A stretch of 5,851 nt of DNA from JAKQHY01 sp034429475. Lineage in GTDB: Bacteria; Chloroflexota; Anaerolineae; B4-G1; SLSP01. Shown here piece by piece: positions 1 to 5,831 of the stretch (position 1 is the first letter of the stretch; every line of letters starts with the position of its first letter). The translations under genes were made by a program, and so were the position numbers. The stretch lies in assembly GCA_034429475.1 (NCBI GenBank), contig DAOUGD010000332.1, forward strand, positions 1-5,851, in the 5' to 3' direction. Below the pieces are notes generated by a model. It did not search any database. It was not told the DNA's origin and saw only the letters and a list, made by a program, of their open reading frames with translations.

Positions 1-1
1 C

Positions 2-100
2 CCGGCTGAGGAAACCCCGCTCCCTGCCCCCGCCGCAGCCGCCCCAACCGAAGAAGAATTGCTCGATTGGCTGCTCTCGGCCAACAAACCCGATGCGTGA
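2..100 (+). CDS. C-terminal end of an unidentified protein (5' end outside window)
   Basis: An open frame runs from the left edge to a TGA at 98-100 and encodes 32 residues. The visible part is a Pro/Ala-rich, low-complexity stretch followed by an acidic, amphipathic end (TEEELLDWLLSANKPDA). This looks like a flexible linker followed by a short C-terminal helix. Support for it being coding is the good codon structure up to the stop and the strong hairpin that begins only 6 bp after the stop. No domain is visible, so no function can be given. It is convergent with glyQS on the other strand. The frame is moderately certain; identity is unknown. Confidence 0.6.
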   Translation, partial: PAEETPLPAPAAAAPTEEELLDWLLSANKPDA

Positions 101-106
101 AACATA

Positions 107-141
107 AAACGTGAGGCTTTGACAATCAAAGCCTCACGTTT
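107..141. terminator. Hairpin between convergent genes, probable bidirectional terminator
   Basis: A perfect 15-bp inverted repeat (AAACGTGAGGCTTTG at 107-121, its complement at 127-141) encloses a 5-nt loop (ACAAT). It lies between the plus-strand stop at 100 and the minus-strand glyQS stop at 176, where a shared terminator is expected. Read on the minus strand, the stem runs into GTTTTATGTTT, a fair U-rich tail, so it should work best for glyQS. On the plus strand only GTTT closes the stem before CCTAACT, a poorer intrinsic terminator for the left gene. Confidence 0.75.
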
Positions 142-178
142 CCTAACTCCTAACTCCTAACTCGCCACTCACCACTCA
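142..178. repeat. Heptanucleotide tandem repeat between the terminator and glyQS
   Basis: Three exact copies of CCTAACT (142-148, 149-155, 156-162) are followed by CG and then two exact copies of CCACTCA (165-171, 172-178). The last copy supplies the complement of the glyQS stop codon (TCA at 176-178). Seven-base tandem repeats of this kind resemble the short tandemly repeated heptanucleotides described in cyanobacteria and are probably slippage-prone. No function is evident. They begin directly after the terminator hairpin. Confidence 0.7.
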
Positions 179-3100
179 AAACCCCTCCAACTTGCTTAAA
201 TCCACAATCCCTTCTGCCAGCCCGGCGATGCGTTGGAGCAGCGCCAGCCGCGCCTCGCGCAGACTCGCATCCTCGGCCATCACCAGCACCTTGTCGAAGA
301 ACGCCTGGATGACGGGAACCAGCAGGACGAAGGCCGTGAGCAGCGCGTCCACATCGCTGCTGGGCGTGACCTGCGCCTCAGCCTTTTGTAGCGCCCGGTA
401 GAGCGCCGTTTCCTCTGGCTCCACCAGCCGTTCGGGGACGAGGGGGGTGCGCGGCTGCCCGCGGGTGATGCGGACGCAGCGCGCGTAGTTGTCGCGCAGG
501 GCGGGCCAATCCGGGCGCGCGACCCAGGCGGTGAGCTGCTGCGCGGCTTCGCGGGCCAGCGTGGGATTGTCGCCGCGCGCCGCCAGCGCCGCTTCGACCA
601 CGTCGTAGGCGTACCCGGCCTCGCGCAGCACGCCTTGCAGCCGCCCGGCGATGAAATCGAGCGCGGCCTGCAACGCTTCCGACGTCGCCTTCACGGGCAA
701 GTCACGCGCAGCCTCGGTCAACGCCTCGCGCAGCGGCAGCGAGAGGTTGCGCCCCAGTAGAAGCTGCACCACACCCAGCGCAGCGCGCCGCAGCCCGTAG
801 GGGTCCGCCGAACCGGTGGGGGCCAATCCCACCGCGAACAATCCCGCGAGGCTGTCCAGCCGGTCGGCCAGGGCCAGCGCGACGCCGGGCAGCGATTCCG
901 GCAGCGCGTCGCCGGCTGTACGCGGCAGCGTGTGCTCGAAGATCGCCTTCGCCACCGCCGGGGATTCGCCGGCGCGCTTGGCGTACTCGCGCCCCATCAC
1001 GCCGTGCAGGCTCGTCATCTCGACCACCATGCTCGTCGCCAGATCGGCCTTGCACAGGAATGTGGCGCGCTCCAGCACCTCCAATTCCAGCGAGGGCAGC
1101 CCCAGCCGCATCCCCACCCACGGCGCGAAGGACTCCAACCGCCGCGCCTTGTCCAGCATCGAGCCGAGGTCCGCCTGGAAGGTAAGCGTCGCCAGGCGGT
1201 CGCGGTAGGCTTCCAGCGGGCGGCGGCAGTCCTGCTTGTAGAAGAACTCGGCGTCGGCGTAGCGGGCGCGGATGACGTCCTCGTTGCCCTGCCGCACCGT
1301 GTCCAGGTGCTCCTTGCCGCCGTTGCGCACGGCGATGAAGTGCGCCAGCAGCCGCCCGCGTGCGTCCAGCACGGGGAAGTAGCGTTGGTGCTTCTTCATC
1401 ACGGCGATGAGCACGTCCTGCGGCAGCGTCAGGTAGCGCTTTTCGAAGCTGCCGAGCAGCGCGGTGGGGACTTCGACGAGGTGCGTGACCTCTTCCAGCA
1501 GCGCCGGGTCGTCGGGGATGACGCCCTCGACGGAGGCGGCGACGGCCTGCGCCTGCCGCAGAATCTCCGCCGCGCGCGCCTCCGGGTCCACGATGACGCC
1601 GTAGGAAGCCAGCGTGGCGTCGTAATCGGCGGCGGACGCCAGCGCGATTTCGGGCGATCCGGCGGGGCGCGGGCCACGGGTGACGCGCCCGCTCTCCACG
1701 CCCGCGTAGGCGCAGGGAACGACAGCCTCGCCCAGCAGCGCGGTCAGCCAGCGGATGGGGCGGCTGAAGGCGACGCCAGTCTCGTTCCAGCGCATCGCGC
1801 GCGGGAAGCGCAGTTGGGCGATCCAGCCGGGGAGCAGCTCCGTCAGCACGTCGGCGGCGGGGCGGCCCGGCGTGAATTGCGCGGCGACCACGTAGTCGCC
1901 ATTGTCGAACGTCTTAACGCGCAGGTCGCTCACGGCGACGCCGCGCGACCGGGCGAAGCCCTCGGCGGCGCGGGTAGGCTTGCCGGCGGCGTCGAAGGCG
2001 GCGCGGACCGCCGGGCCACGAACTTCCACCGTCTCGTCGGCCTGCCGGAGCGCCATATCCGCCACGTAGACGACCAGGCGGCGCGGCGTGCCCCAGATGG
2101 CAACATCCCCATGCGACAGCTTGGCCGCGTCGAGAGCGCCGGGGACGAGGGCGCGCAATTGGGTCAGTGCGTCGTTGAGGTGTACAGCGGGCAATTCTTC
2201 CACACCGATCTCGAAAAGGAAGGGGGCGACGCCATCGGCGGACTTGGGCGCACACGCAATCGTCGGTTGGAGCGGCAGATGCATCAGCGCGCCGGACGAA
2301 AGCGGGGCGGCAGTGAGGCCGGCGCGCGCCGTCCAGGGGAATCCGGCTTTCTCGCGCTGCGCCAGGTACGCTTCGGCGGTTTGCCGGGCGAGGTCGCGCA
2401 TCCGCTTGAAGAGGGCGGCGCGCTCCGTGACGCCCACCGCGCCGCGCGCGTCGAGCAGGTTGAAGGTGTGCGAGCAGCGCAGGATGTAGTCGAGGGCAGG
2501 GACGGCGAGGCCATTCGCCAGGTTCAGCCGGGCTTCCTGCTCAAACAGGTCGTACATCGTCTGCAAGCGGCCGATGTCGGCCAGCTCGAAGTCGTAGCGG
2601 CAGTGATCCACCTCCTGGTCGCGCAGAAGCTCGCCGTAGGTGTGGCGGGCGTCCCACTGGATGTCCCACACGGAGCGCGCGCCTTGCAGGTACATCACGA
2701 TACGCTCCATGCCGTAGGTCAGTTCGACGGCGGGGACGGGCAGGGCGATGCCGCCGGCCTGCTGGAAGTAGGTGTACTGCGTGATCTCCTGGCCGTCCAG
2801 CCAGACCTCCCAGCCCAGTCCCCACGCGCCGAGGGCCGGGCTTTCCCAGTTGTCCTCGACGAAGCGGATGTCGTGTTCCTCGCGGCGGATGCCGAGCGCT
2901 TCCAGGCTCTTGAGGTAGCGCTCCTGCGGGTCGCCGGGGTCGGGCTTGAGGATGACTTGCATCTGCGTGTGCATCTGCATCCGGTTAGGGTTTTCGGCGT
3001 AGCGGCCATCGTCGGGCCGGTACGATGGCTCGACGTAGACGACGTTCCAGGGTTCCGGCCCCAGCACGCGGAGAATCGTGGCCGGGTTCATCGTGCCCGC

Positions 3101-3193
3101 GCCGACTTTTTCGCTGTACGGCTGCCAGAGCAGCGCGCCCTGGTCGGCCCAGAAGTGTTGCAGGCGAATAAGTGCGTCTTGGAAGGTTAGCAT
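176..3193 (-). CDS. glyQS: Fused glycyl-tRNA synthetase, alpha and beta subunits in one chain
   Basis: The 1005-residue enzyme charges tRNA-Gly with glycine using ATP in the cytoplasm. It is the bacterial alpha-2-beta-2 type with both subunits in one polypeptide. Residues 1-288 are the class II catalytic alpha subunit: VGAGTMNPAT (30-39), GRYAENPNRMQ (63-73), FVEDNWESPALGAWGLGWEVW (from 111) and the motif-3-like ELTYGMERIVMYLQG (157-171). A Pro/Ala linker of about 35 residues follows. The beta subunit starts near FLFEIGVEELPA (325-336) and carries MKKHQRYFPVLD (599-610), SLHGVMGREYA (728-738), DRLDSLAGLFAVGLAPTGSADPYGLRR (777-803) and a DALR-like anticodon-binding end (about 895-1005). I chose the ATG at 3191-3193, not the in-frame ATG at 3298. 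It matches the GlyQ N-terminus (LTFQDALIRLQHFW) and has a GAGG site 5 nt upstream. The upstream response regulator ends 16 bp before it, so co-transcription is likely. Confidence 0.97.
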   Translation of the reverse strand: MLTFQDALIRLQHFWADQGALLWQPYSEKVGAGTMNPATILRVLGPEPWNVVYVEPSYRPDDGRYAENPNRMQMHTQMQVILKPDPGDPQERYLKSLEALGIRREEHDIRFVEDNWESPALGAWGLGWEVWLDGQEITQYTYFQQAGGIALPVPAVELTYGMERIVMYLQGARSVWDIQWDARHTYGELLRDQEVDHCRYDFELADIGRLQTMYDLFEQEARLNLANGLAVPALDYILRCSHTFNLLDARGAVGVTERAALFKRMRDLARQTAEAYLAQREKAGFPWTARAGLTAAPLSSGALMHLPLQPTIACAPKSADGVAPFLFEIGVEELPAVHLNDALTQLRALVPGALDAAKLSHGDVAIWGTPRRLVVYVADMALRQADETVEVRGPAVRAAFDAAGKPTRAAEGFARSRGVAVSDLRVKTFDNGDYVVAAQFTPGRPAADVLTELLPGWIAQLRFPRAMRWNETGVAFSRPIRWLTALLGEAVVPCAYAGVESGRVTRGPRPAGSPEIALASAADYDATLASYGVIVDPEARAAEILRQAQAVAASVEGVIPDDPALLEEVTHLVEVPTALLGSFEKRYLTLPQDVLIAVMKKHQRYFPVLDARGRLLAHFIAVRNGGKEHLDTVRQGNEDVIRARYADAEFFYKQDCRRPLEAYRDRLATLTFQADLGSMLDKARRLESFAPWVGMRLGLPSLELEVLERATFLCKADLATSMVVEMTSLHGVMGREYAKRAGESPAVAKAIFEHTLPRTAGDALPESLPGVALALADRLDSLAGLFAVGLAPTGSADPYGLRRAALGVVQLLLGRNLSLPLREALTEAARDLPVKATSEALQAALDFIAGRLQGVLREAGYAYDVVEAALAARGDNPTLAREAAQQLTAWVARPDWPALRDNYARCVRITRGQPRTPLVPERLVEPEETALYRALQKAEAQVTPSSDVDALLTAFVLLVPVIQAFFDKVLVMAEDASLREARLALLQRIAGLAEGIVDLSKLEGF

Positions 3194-3198
3194 GAATA

Positions 3199-3202
3199 CC
3201 TC
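3199..3202 (-). promoter_or_regulatory. Ribosome binding site of glyQS (decides its start)
   Basis: GAGG (within ACGAGGT on the minus strand) sits 5 nt before the ATG at 3193. It falls in the 16-bp gap after the response regulator stop. This supports the 1005-residue start over the 35-residue upstream extension, which would lie entirely over the end of the neighbouring gene. The short gap leaves no room for a T-box leader immediately before glyQS. Confidence 0.7.
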
Positions 3203-3209
3203 GTAAATT

Positions 3210-3818
3210 TTATAGTTTGTCAAATTCCTTTGATATGCAGTCGGGACAAATGCCGTGGGTGAATTCGGCGTCGGTATGGGTTCTGACGTAAATTTCAAAA
3301 TCTACCCAGGCCTCACCGTCCTTCACTTTTCGACCGCACCACGCGCAGACGGGGATCAAACCTTTCAGGGTTTTGATGGTGGCCAGAGCCTCCTCCAACT
3401 CCGCATTGCGGCGTTCTAACTCGAGCTGTAATTGCCGCAAGGCCAGGTGGGCCTGCACCCGCGCCAGCACTTCTTGGGGTTGAAAGGGTTTGGCCACGTA
3501 ATCCACCCCCCCCACTTCAAATGCCTTGACTTTGTCCAAAACATCGTCCAGGGCGCTAAGAAAGATCACCGGGATGCCGCACGTGTACGGATCAGCTTTC
3601 AACTGGATGCAAGTCTCATACCCGTCCAGACCGGGCATCATAATGTCCAACAAAATCAAGTCGGGCGGGCTGGCGCGCACGGCGTCCAGCGCGTAGGCGC
3701 CATCAATGGCTACGCACACTTGGTAGCCTTCATACATCAGCAGGCGGGATAGAATGCGCAGATTTTCTGGAGTATCGTCAATGATCAAAATACTGCCCTT
3801 TGTGGCCTGTGCTTGCAT
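3210..3818 (-). CDS. Response regulator: receiver domain, coiled coil, C-terminal Cys/His module
   Basis: This 202-residue cytoplasmic protein has a full CheY-like receiver domain at about 8-125. Visible are the acidic pair D14-D15 (ILIIDDTPENLRIL), the phosphoacceptor D58 (LILLDIMMPGLDG), the switch S88 (FLSAL) and K110 (AKPF). A Glu/Arg/Leu-rich helix, probably a coiled coil, spans about 125-150. The C-terminal 50 residues carry CAWC (C158, C161) and HGICPDC (H188, C191, C194), a possible zinc-ribbon-like module. From recall, a similar ending (LPICxxCKKI...FSHGICPxC) occurs at the C-terminus of many sensor kinases, PAS/GAF proteins and response regulators. There is no DNA-binding, GGDEF or HD-GYP domain, so output is probably by protein contact or the Cys module. 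No kinase is adjacent. The start has GGAG 9 nt upstream. G+C is lower than in glyQS. Metal binding is inference. Confidence 0.9.
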   Translation of the reverse strand: MQAQATKGSILIIDDTPENLRILSRLLMYEGYQVCVAIDGAYALDAVRASPPDLILLDIMMPGLDGYETCIQLKADPYTCGIPVIFLSALDDVLDKVKAFEVGGVDYVAKPFQPQEVLARVQAHLALRQLQLELERRNAELEEALATIKTLKGLIPVCAWCGRKVKDGEAWVDFEIYVRTHTDAEFTHGICPDCISKEFDKL

Positions 3819-3947
3819 ACTATTCTACTCCATCAGGACTTACGCAAATGGGCGAAATTTTAGCGCAGAGTACGCAGAGCGCAGAGATTTTAGGGGAACT
3901 ACGTCGGCGCGGCGGAGGAGGTCATCCAACTCACTTACCCCAGAAAC
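3819..3947. other. 129-bp intergenic region with repeats and a possible coding remnant
   Basis: This is the largest gap in the window. Near the response regulator it contains that gene's GGAG site (3828-3831) and an interspersed repeat (3834-3890). The remaining 57 bp, read on the minus strand directly after the stop of the 158-residue gene and in its frame, give SELDDLLRRADVV. That string resembles the Rossmann region of D-2-hydroxyacid dehydrogenases, but is too short to call. Any promoter for the response regulator would be here. TAAAAT strings occur twice on the minus strand, but no convincing -35/-10 pair is visible. Confidence 0.5.
3834..3890. repeat. Interspersed repeat with CAGGACTTACGCA end and three CGCAGAG units
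   Basis: CAGGACTTACGCA (3834-3846) is followed by a short AT-rich stretch (AAATGGGCGAAATTTTAG) and then CGCAGAG at 3864-3870, 3873-3879 and 3880-3886. From recall, TAGGACTTACGCA-like words and CGCAGAG arrays recur in intergenic DNA of Chloroflexota and cyanobacteria, so this is probably one copy of a dispersed repeat. No open frame, transposase or terminal inverted repeat is visible. It lies immediately upstream of the response regulator and could affect its expression. Confidence 0.55.
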
Positions 3948-4424
3948 CTACGCCATCTCAGACAGCCACGCCACGGCAACATTGCGCTCGGTGAAGACCT
4001 TGTAATCAATCACACCGGACGTGTTCTGCGTCGCCAACGCTTCTAGCGCCTGGATGACAATGGCTGCCTCATCGGGCGCAACCAACACCGCGATGCGCGC
4101 CACAAAATTCCGGCGTTGCGCGACAACCGCCTGTGCGCGCGTTTCCTCATTCGCTTTAATGCCCAAACTAAACAAGTTTTCCGGCGTCAATAAAGTGTCA
4201 CTTGAGAATGCATGGTTATCAGATAAATCATAGAGAGCTAGATAGGGTTTGCCAAAAGGCCAACACTTAAGCGTCTCCAGGGCGGCATCGGCCCAAATTT
4301 GCAGTACCTCTGCAGAAATGCGACAAACCGTGTAGGCGACAATAGCGCCATCGTCCGACCATGCGACTTGAAAAGTTTTTCCGAAGGTAACGACGTACTC
4401 CGGCTTCGCTGTTTTTTCTGACAT
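3948..4424 (-). CDS. Uncharacterised 158-residue protein, SpoIIAA/STAS-like C-terminal half
   Basis: I cannot assign this gene to a named family. The protein is soluble, with no signal peptide or membrane helix. It begins with a beta-rich stretch (YVVTFGKTFQVAWSDDGAIVAYTV, residues 10-33). A helix follows (VLQIWADAALETLKCW), then a strand with a conserved-looking end (KPYLALYDLSD). It closes with FTERNVAVAWL, similar in pattern to the 'vFxdxxeAlaWL' ending of SpoIIAA-like/STAS-SEC14 proteins. From recall, hypothetical proteins of this size with 'WP..KPYLALxDLS' and a terminal 'FxxxxEALAWL' occur in Chloroflexota, but this was not searched. The start at 4424 has GAGG 7 nt upstream. It lies 63 bp after the oxidoreductase and 129 bp before the response regulator, so a signalling role is only a guess. 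Coding status is well supported by length, start context and amino-acid composition. Confidence 0.8.
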   Translation of the reverse strand: MSEKTAKPEYVVTFGKTFQVAWSDDGAIVAYTVCRISAEVLQIWADAALETLKCWPFGKPYLALYDLSDNHAFSSDTLLTPENLFSLGIKANEETRAQAVVAQRRNFVARIAVLVAPDEAAIVIQALEALATQNTSGVIDYKVFTERNVAVAWLSEMA

Positions 4425-4463
4425 ATCCTTTCCTCTTTGGGTACAAACCGAAATAGGCAGTGC

Positions 4464-4485
4464 GTAATGAGAAAGACCTCATTAC
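4464..4485. repeat. Short inverted repeat just after the oxidoreductase stop
   Basis: GTAATGAG (4464-4471) and CTCATTAC (4478-4485) form an 8-bp stem with a 6-nt loop. On the minus strand the stem starts 2 nt after the oxidoreductase TAA (4488-4490). It is AT-rich and no U-run follows (GCACTGCC comes next), so it is a weak terminator at best. It could instead protect the mRNA 3' end or be chance. Confidence 0.4.
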
Positions 4486-4487
4486 CA

Positions 4488-5462
4488 TTACTTCTCGCGC
4501 ATTGCCCGCTGCTTCGCCCGGATCAGCATCCGGGTGGGGTGAACTTCGTCTGCGGAGCTGAGGGGCATCTCACCTTCGCCGCGCAGGGAAGCGAGCAGCC
4601 TATCCAGATACAGCGGCCCCGGTTCGCCGATGTGCAGCGGGCCGCGATCCTCTTCTTTGAGGACAAGGCGCGTCTTCGCGCCGCCATCCACCGCCTCCAC
4701 GAACCCCTGCGTGCCGAAGATACGCAGTGATTCGTTGCCCCATTTCCCAAAGGCGGGCGGGTTGAGGTAGTTGCAGATCACACTGGCGAGGCCGCCGTTT
4801 TCCAACGTCATCATCATAGAGGCGGCGATCCGCAGATCGCCCGGCTCCGGGTTGCCCAGTTGGGTTTCCAGCGCGTAGATGTCGGCCACTTTGACGCAGG
4901 CGACTTGCTCGATGAAACGCAGCGCGTGGACGCCGACTTGCAGCAGCAAGCCGCCGTCCACCGCCTCGTCCTGGGGGCGGCGATTGTGGAAAGGATACGA
5001 CTTCTGCGCGAACACCTGCACGATGGGGCCGAGGAGGCCGCTCTGCACCAGCTCGCGCATCGTCAGGTACGGCTGATCGAAGGGCGTGTCCGAGACCGTG
5101 ATCTCGTGGAAAGCCTTGCCCGCGCGGGCCGCCGCAGCGAGAATCGCATCGAGGTCAGCCTCGGTGAGCGCGCAGGGCTTCTCCGCGTAGACGTGCTTGC
5201 CCGCTGCCAGGCTGCGGATCGTGTCCGCGGCCTGGTCGGCGCGGCGCGGGGAGCACAATGAGACCAGTTCCACGGCGTCGTCTGCCAGCAGTTCGTCCAG
5301 GGTGGCGTACCGCCGGATCGCGGCGTTGGCCTTGAAGGATTCCGGCAGCAGTTCCTCCGGGAAAGCCGCGACCGCCACACACTCGCCGAGAGAATGATCC
5401 ACCAGCGCGTGGTGGATTTGATGTCCATTGACGCCATACAAACCAATTTTGACTTTGTCCAT
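4488..5462 (-). CDS. Gfo/Idh/MocA-family NAD(P)-dependent oxidoreductase
   Basis: A 324-residue cytoplasmic oxidoreductase, the usual length for the family, whose members oxidise or reduce sugars, inositols and related polyols with bound NAD(P). The N-terminal Rossmann fold opens with VKIGLYGVNGHQI (residues 4-16); its glycine pattern is GxxGxxG rather than the common GxGxxG. The family signature GKHVYAEKP is at 88-96, with the catalytic-type Lys at 95. The C-terminal half has DGGLLLQVGVHALRFIEQV (169-187), where GVH (177-179) fits the conserved second-domain motif ending in the catalytic-type His. The substrate cannot be read from the sequence. I prefer the ATG at 5462 over one 15 bp upstream, because GAGGA lies 5 nt before it and the upstream ATG has no such site. 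The stop of the Cys-rich membrane protein is 18 bp upstream, so the two are probably co-transcribed. Confidence 0.93.
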   Translation of the reverse strand: MDKVKIGLYGVNGHQIHHALVDHSLGECVAVAAFPEELLPESFKANAAIRRYATLDELLADDAVELVSLCSPRRADQAADTIRSLAAGKHVYAEKPCALTEADLDAILAAAARAGKAFHEITVSDTPFDQPYLTMRELVQSGLLGPIVQVFAQKSYPFHNRRPQDEAVDGGLLLQVGVHALRFIEQVACVKVADIYALETQLGNPEPGDLRIAASMMMTLENGGLASVICNYLNPPAFGKWGNESLRIFGTQGFVEAVDGGAKTRLVLKEEDRGPLHIGEPGPLYLDRLLASLRGEGEMPLSSADEVHPTRMLIRAKQRAMREK

Positions 5463-5467
5463 GAGAT

Positions 5468-5472
5468 TCCTC
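5468..5472 (-). promoter_or_regulatory. Ribosome binding site of the oxidoreductase (decides its start)
   Basis: GAGGA on the minus strand is 5 nt before the ATG at 5462. It lies inside the five extra codons that would be added by the ATG at 5477, which itself is preceded by GCGCCTGATTC with no purine-rich site. This favours the shorter 324-residue protein, whose N-terminus also fits a Rossmann start better. Confidence 0.65.
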
Positions 5473-5480
5473 GCCATGAA

Positions 5481-5777
5481 TCAGGCGCACTCACAGGTAC
5501 AGGCTTCGTCGTCGGCACATTCGCACGTCTCGCCACACTCATGATCACAGGCGCAAGAACACACAGACTTGCGGCCATACAGGAAATAGGCAATCGGACC
5601 GACGTAGTCAATGAAGACCAGCCCTGTCCACAGTTTCTTGCTGCCCCTGATCTGGTCGGCGGGGCGGCGACGCAGATCGTACAAAGCCGCGCCCAACAAC
5701 GACACTTGAACAATGCCCAAAACCACCACACTCACCCGCTGCGCGGGAGTCATGTCTCGCCATGATTTAACTTTCAT
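5481..5777 (-). CDS. Small membrane protein: PLDc_N-like two-helix anchor with Cys-rich tail
   Basis: A 98-residue protein. Two hydrophobic segments are visible, about 14-33 (VSVVVLGIVQVSLLGAALYD) and 50-68 (ending GPIAYFLYGRK), joined by a basic loop (RRRPADQIRGSKK). The order of helix, LYDL, KxxW, a second helix and GPxxYFLYGRK matches the PLDc_N domain, found at the N-terminus of cardiolipin synthases and alone in many small membrane proteins. No phospholipase HKD motif is present, so it is not an enzyme of that family. The unusual part is residues 73-98: nine cysteines in 26 residues (73, 75, 77, 81, 85, 87, 93, 95, 97) plus H79 and several acidic residues. This CxC-rich pattern suggests metal binding, by inference. 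The start is well set: AAAGGAGG (5783-5790) is 5 nt before the ATG. It lies 18 bp upstream of the oxidoreductase on the same strand. Confidence 0.88.
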   Translation of the reverse strand: MKVKSWRDMTPAQRVSVVVLGIVQVSLLGAALYDLRRRPADQIRGSKKLWTGLVFIDYVGPIAYFLYGRKSVCSCACDHECGETCECADDEACTCECA

Positions 5778-5797
5778 CTTACCCTCCTTTCAAATGA

Positions 5798-5811
5798 GCC
5801 GCTAAAGCGGC
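5798..5811. repeat. Short palindrome GCCGCTAAAGCGGC
   Basis: A 14-bp inverted repeat with 6-bp arms (GCCGCT / AGCGGC) around AA. It lies 20 bp upstream of the small membrane protein start and just before its ribosome binding site. From recall, GCCGCTAAAGCGGC-like words are dispersed in intergenic DNA of some Chloroflexota, so it may be a repeat rather than an operator. A hairpin here in the 5' leader could affect translation. Confidence 0.45.
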
Positions 5812-5831
5812 AGGTTAAAAGAGGGGTTTTC

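Noticed and set aside
932..3190. A 752-codon open frame on the plus strand opposite glyQS
   Set aside because: It lies wholly antisense to a well-recognised synthetase gene. Its product is rich in Arg, Gly, Ala, Val and Gln with no domain, typical of the shadow frame of a G+C-rich gene.
3194..3209. T-box riboswitch for glyQS
   Set aside because: The gap before glyQS is 16 bp, far too short for a T-box leader, and no T-box core was noticed upstream of the response regulator.
3194..3298. A 35-residue N-terminal extension of GlyQS from an upstream in-frame ATG
   Set aside because: It overlaps the end of the response regulator gene, lacks GlyQ similarity, and the ATG at 3193 has a good ribosome binding site and the expected GlyQ N-terminus.
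3864..3886. CGCAGAG copies as a small CRISPR array
   Set aside because: The units are 7 bp with 0-2 bp between them; there are no spacers and no cas genes.
3754..4005. Small plus-strand frames across the 3819-3947 intergenic region
   Set aside because: They span the end of one gene, a repeat and the end of another gene; composition is Arg/Ser-rich and no good ribosome binding site precedes them.
5463..5477. ATG at 5477 as the oxidoreductase start
   Set aside because: There is no ribosome binding site before it, while the ATG at 5462 has GAGGA at 5 nt. The extra five residues would precede the normal Rossmann start.
5394..5765. Plus-strand open frame opposite the Cys-rich membrane protein
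   Set aside because: It is antisense to a gene with a strong ribosome binding site and clear membrane helices, and its own product shows no domain.
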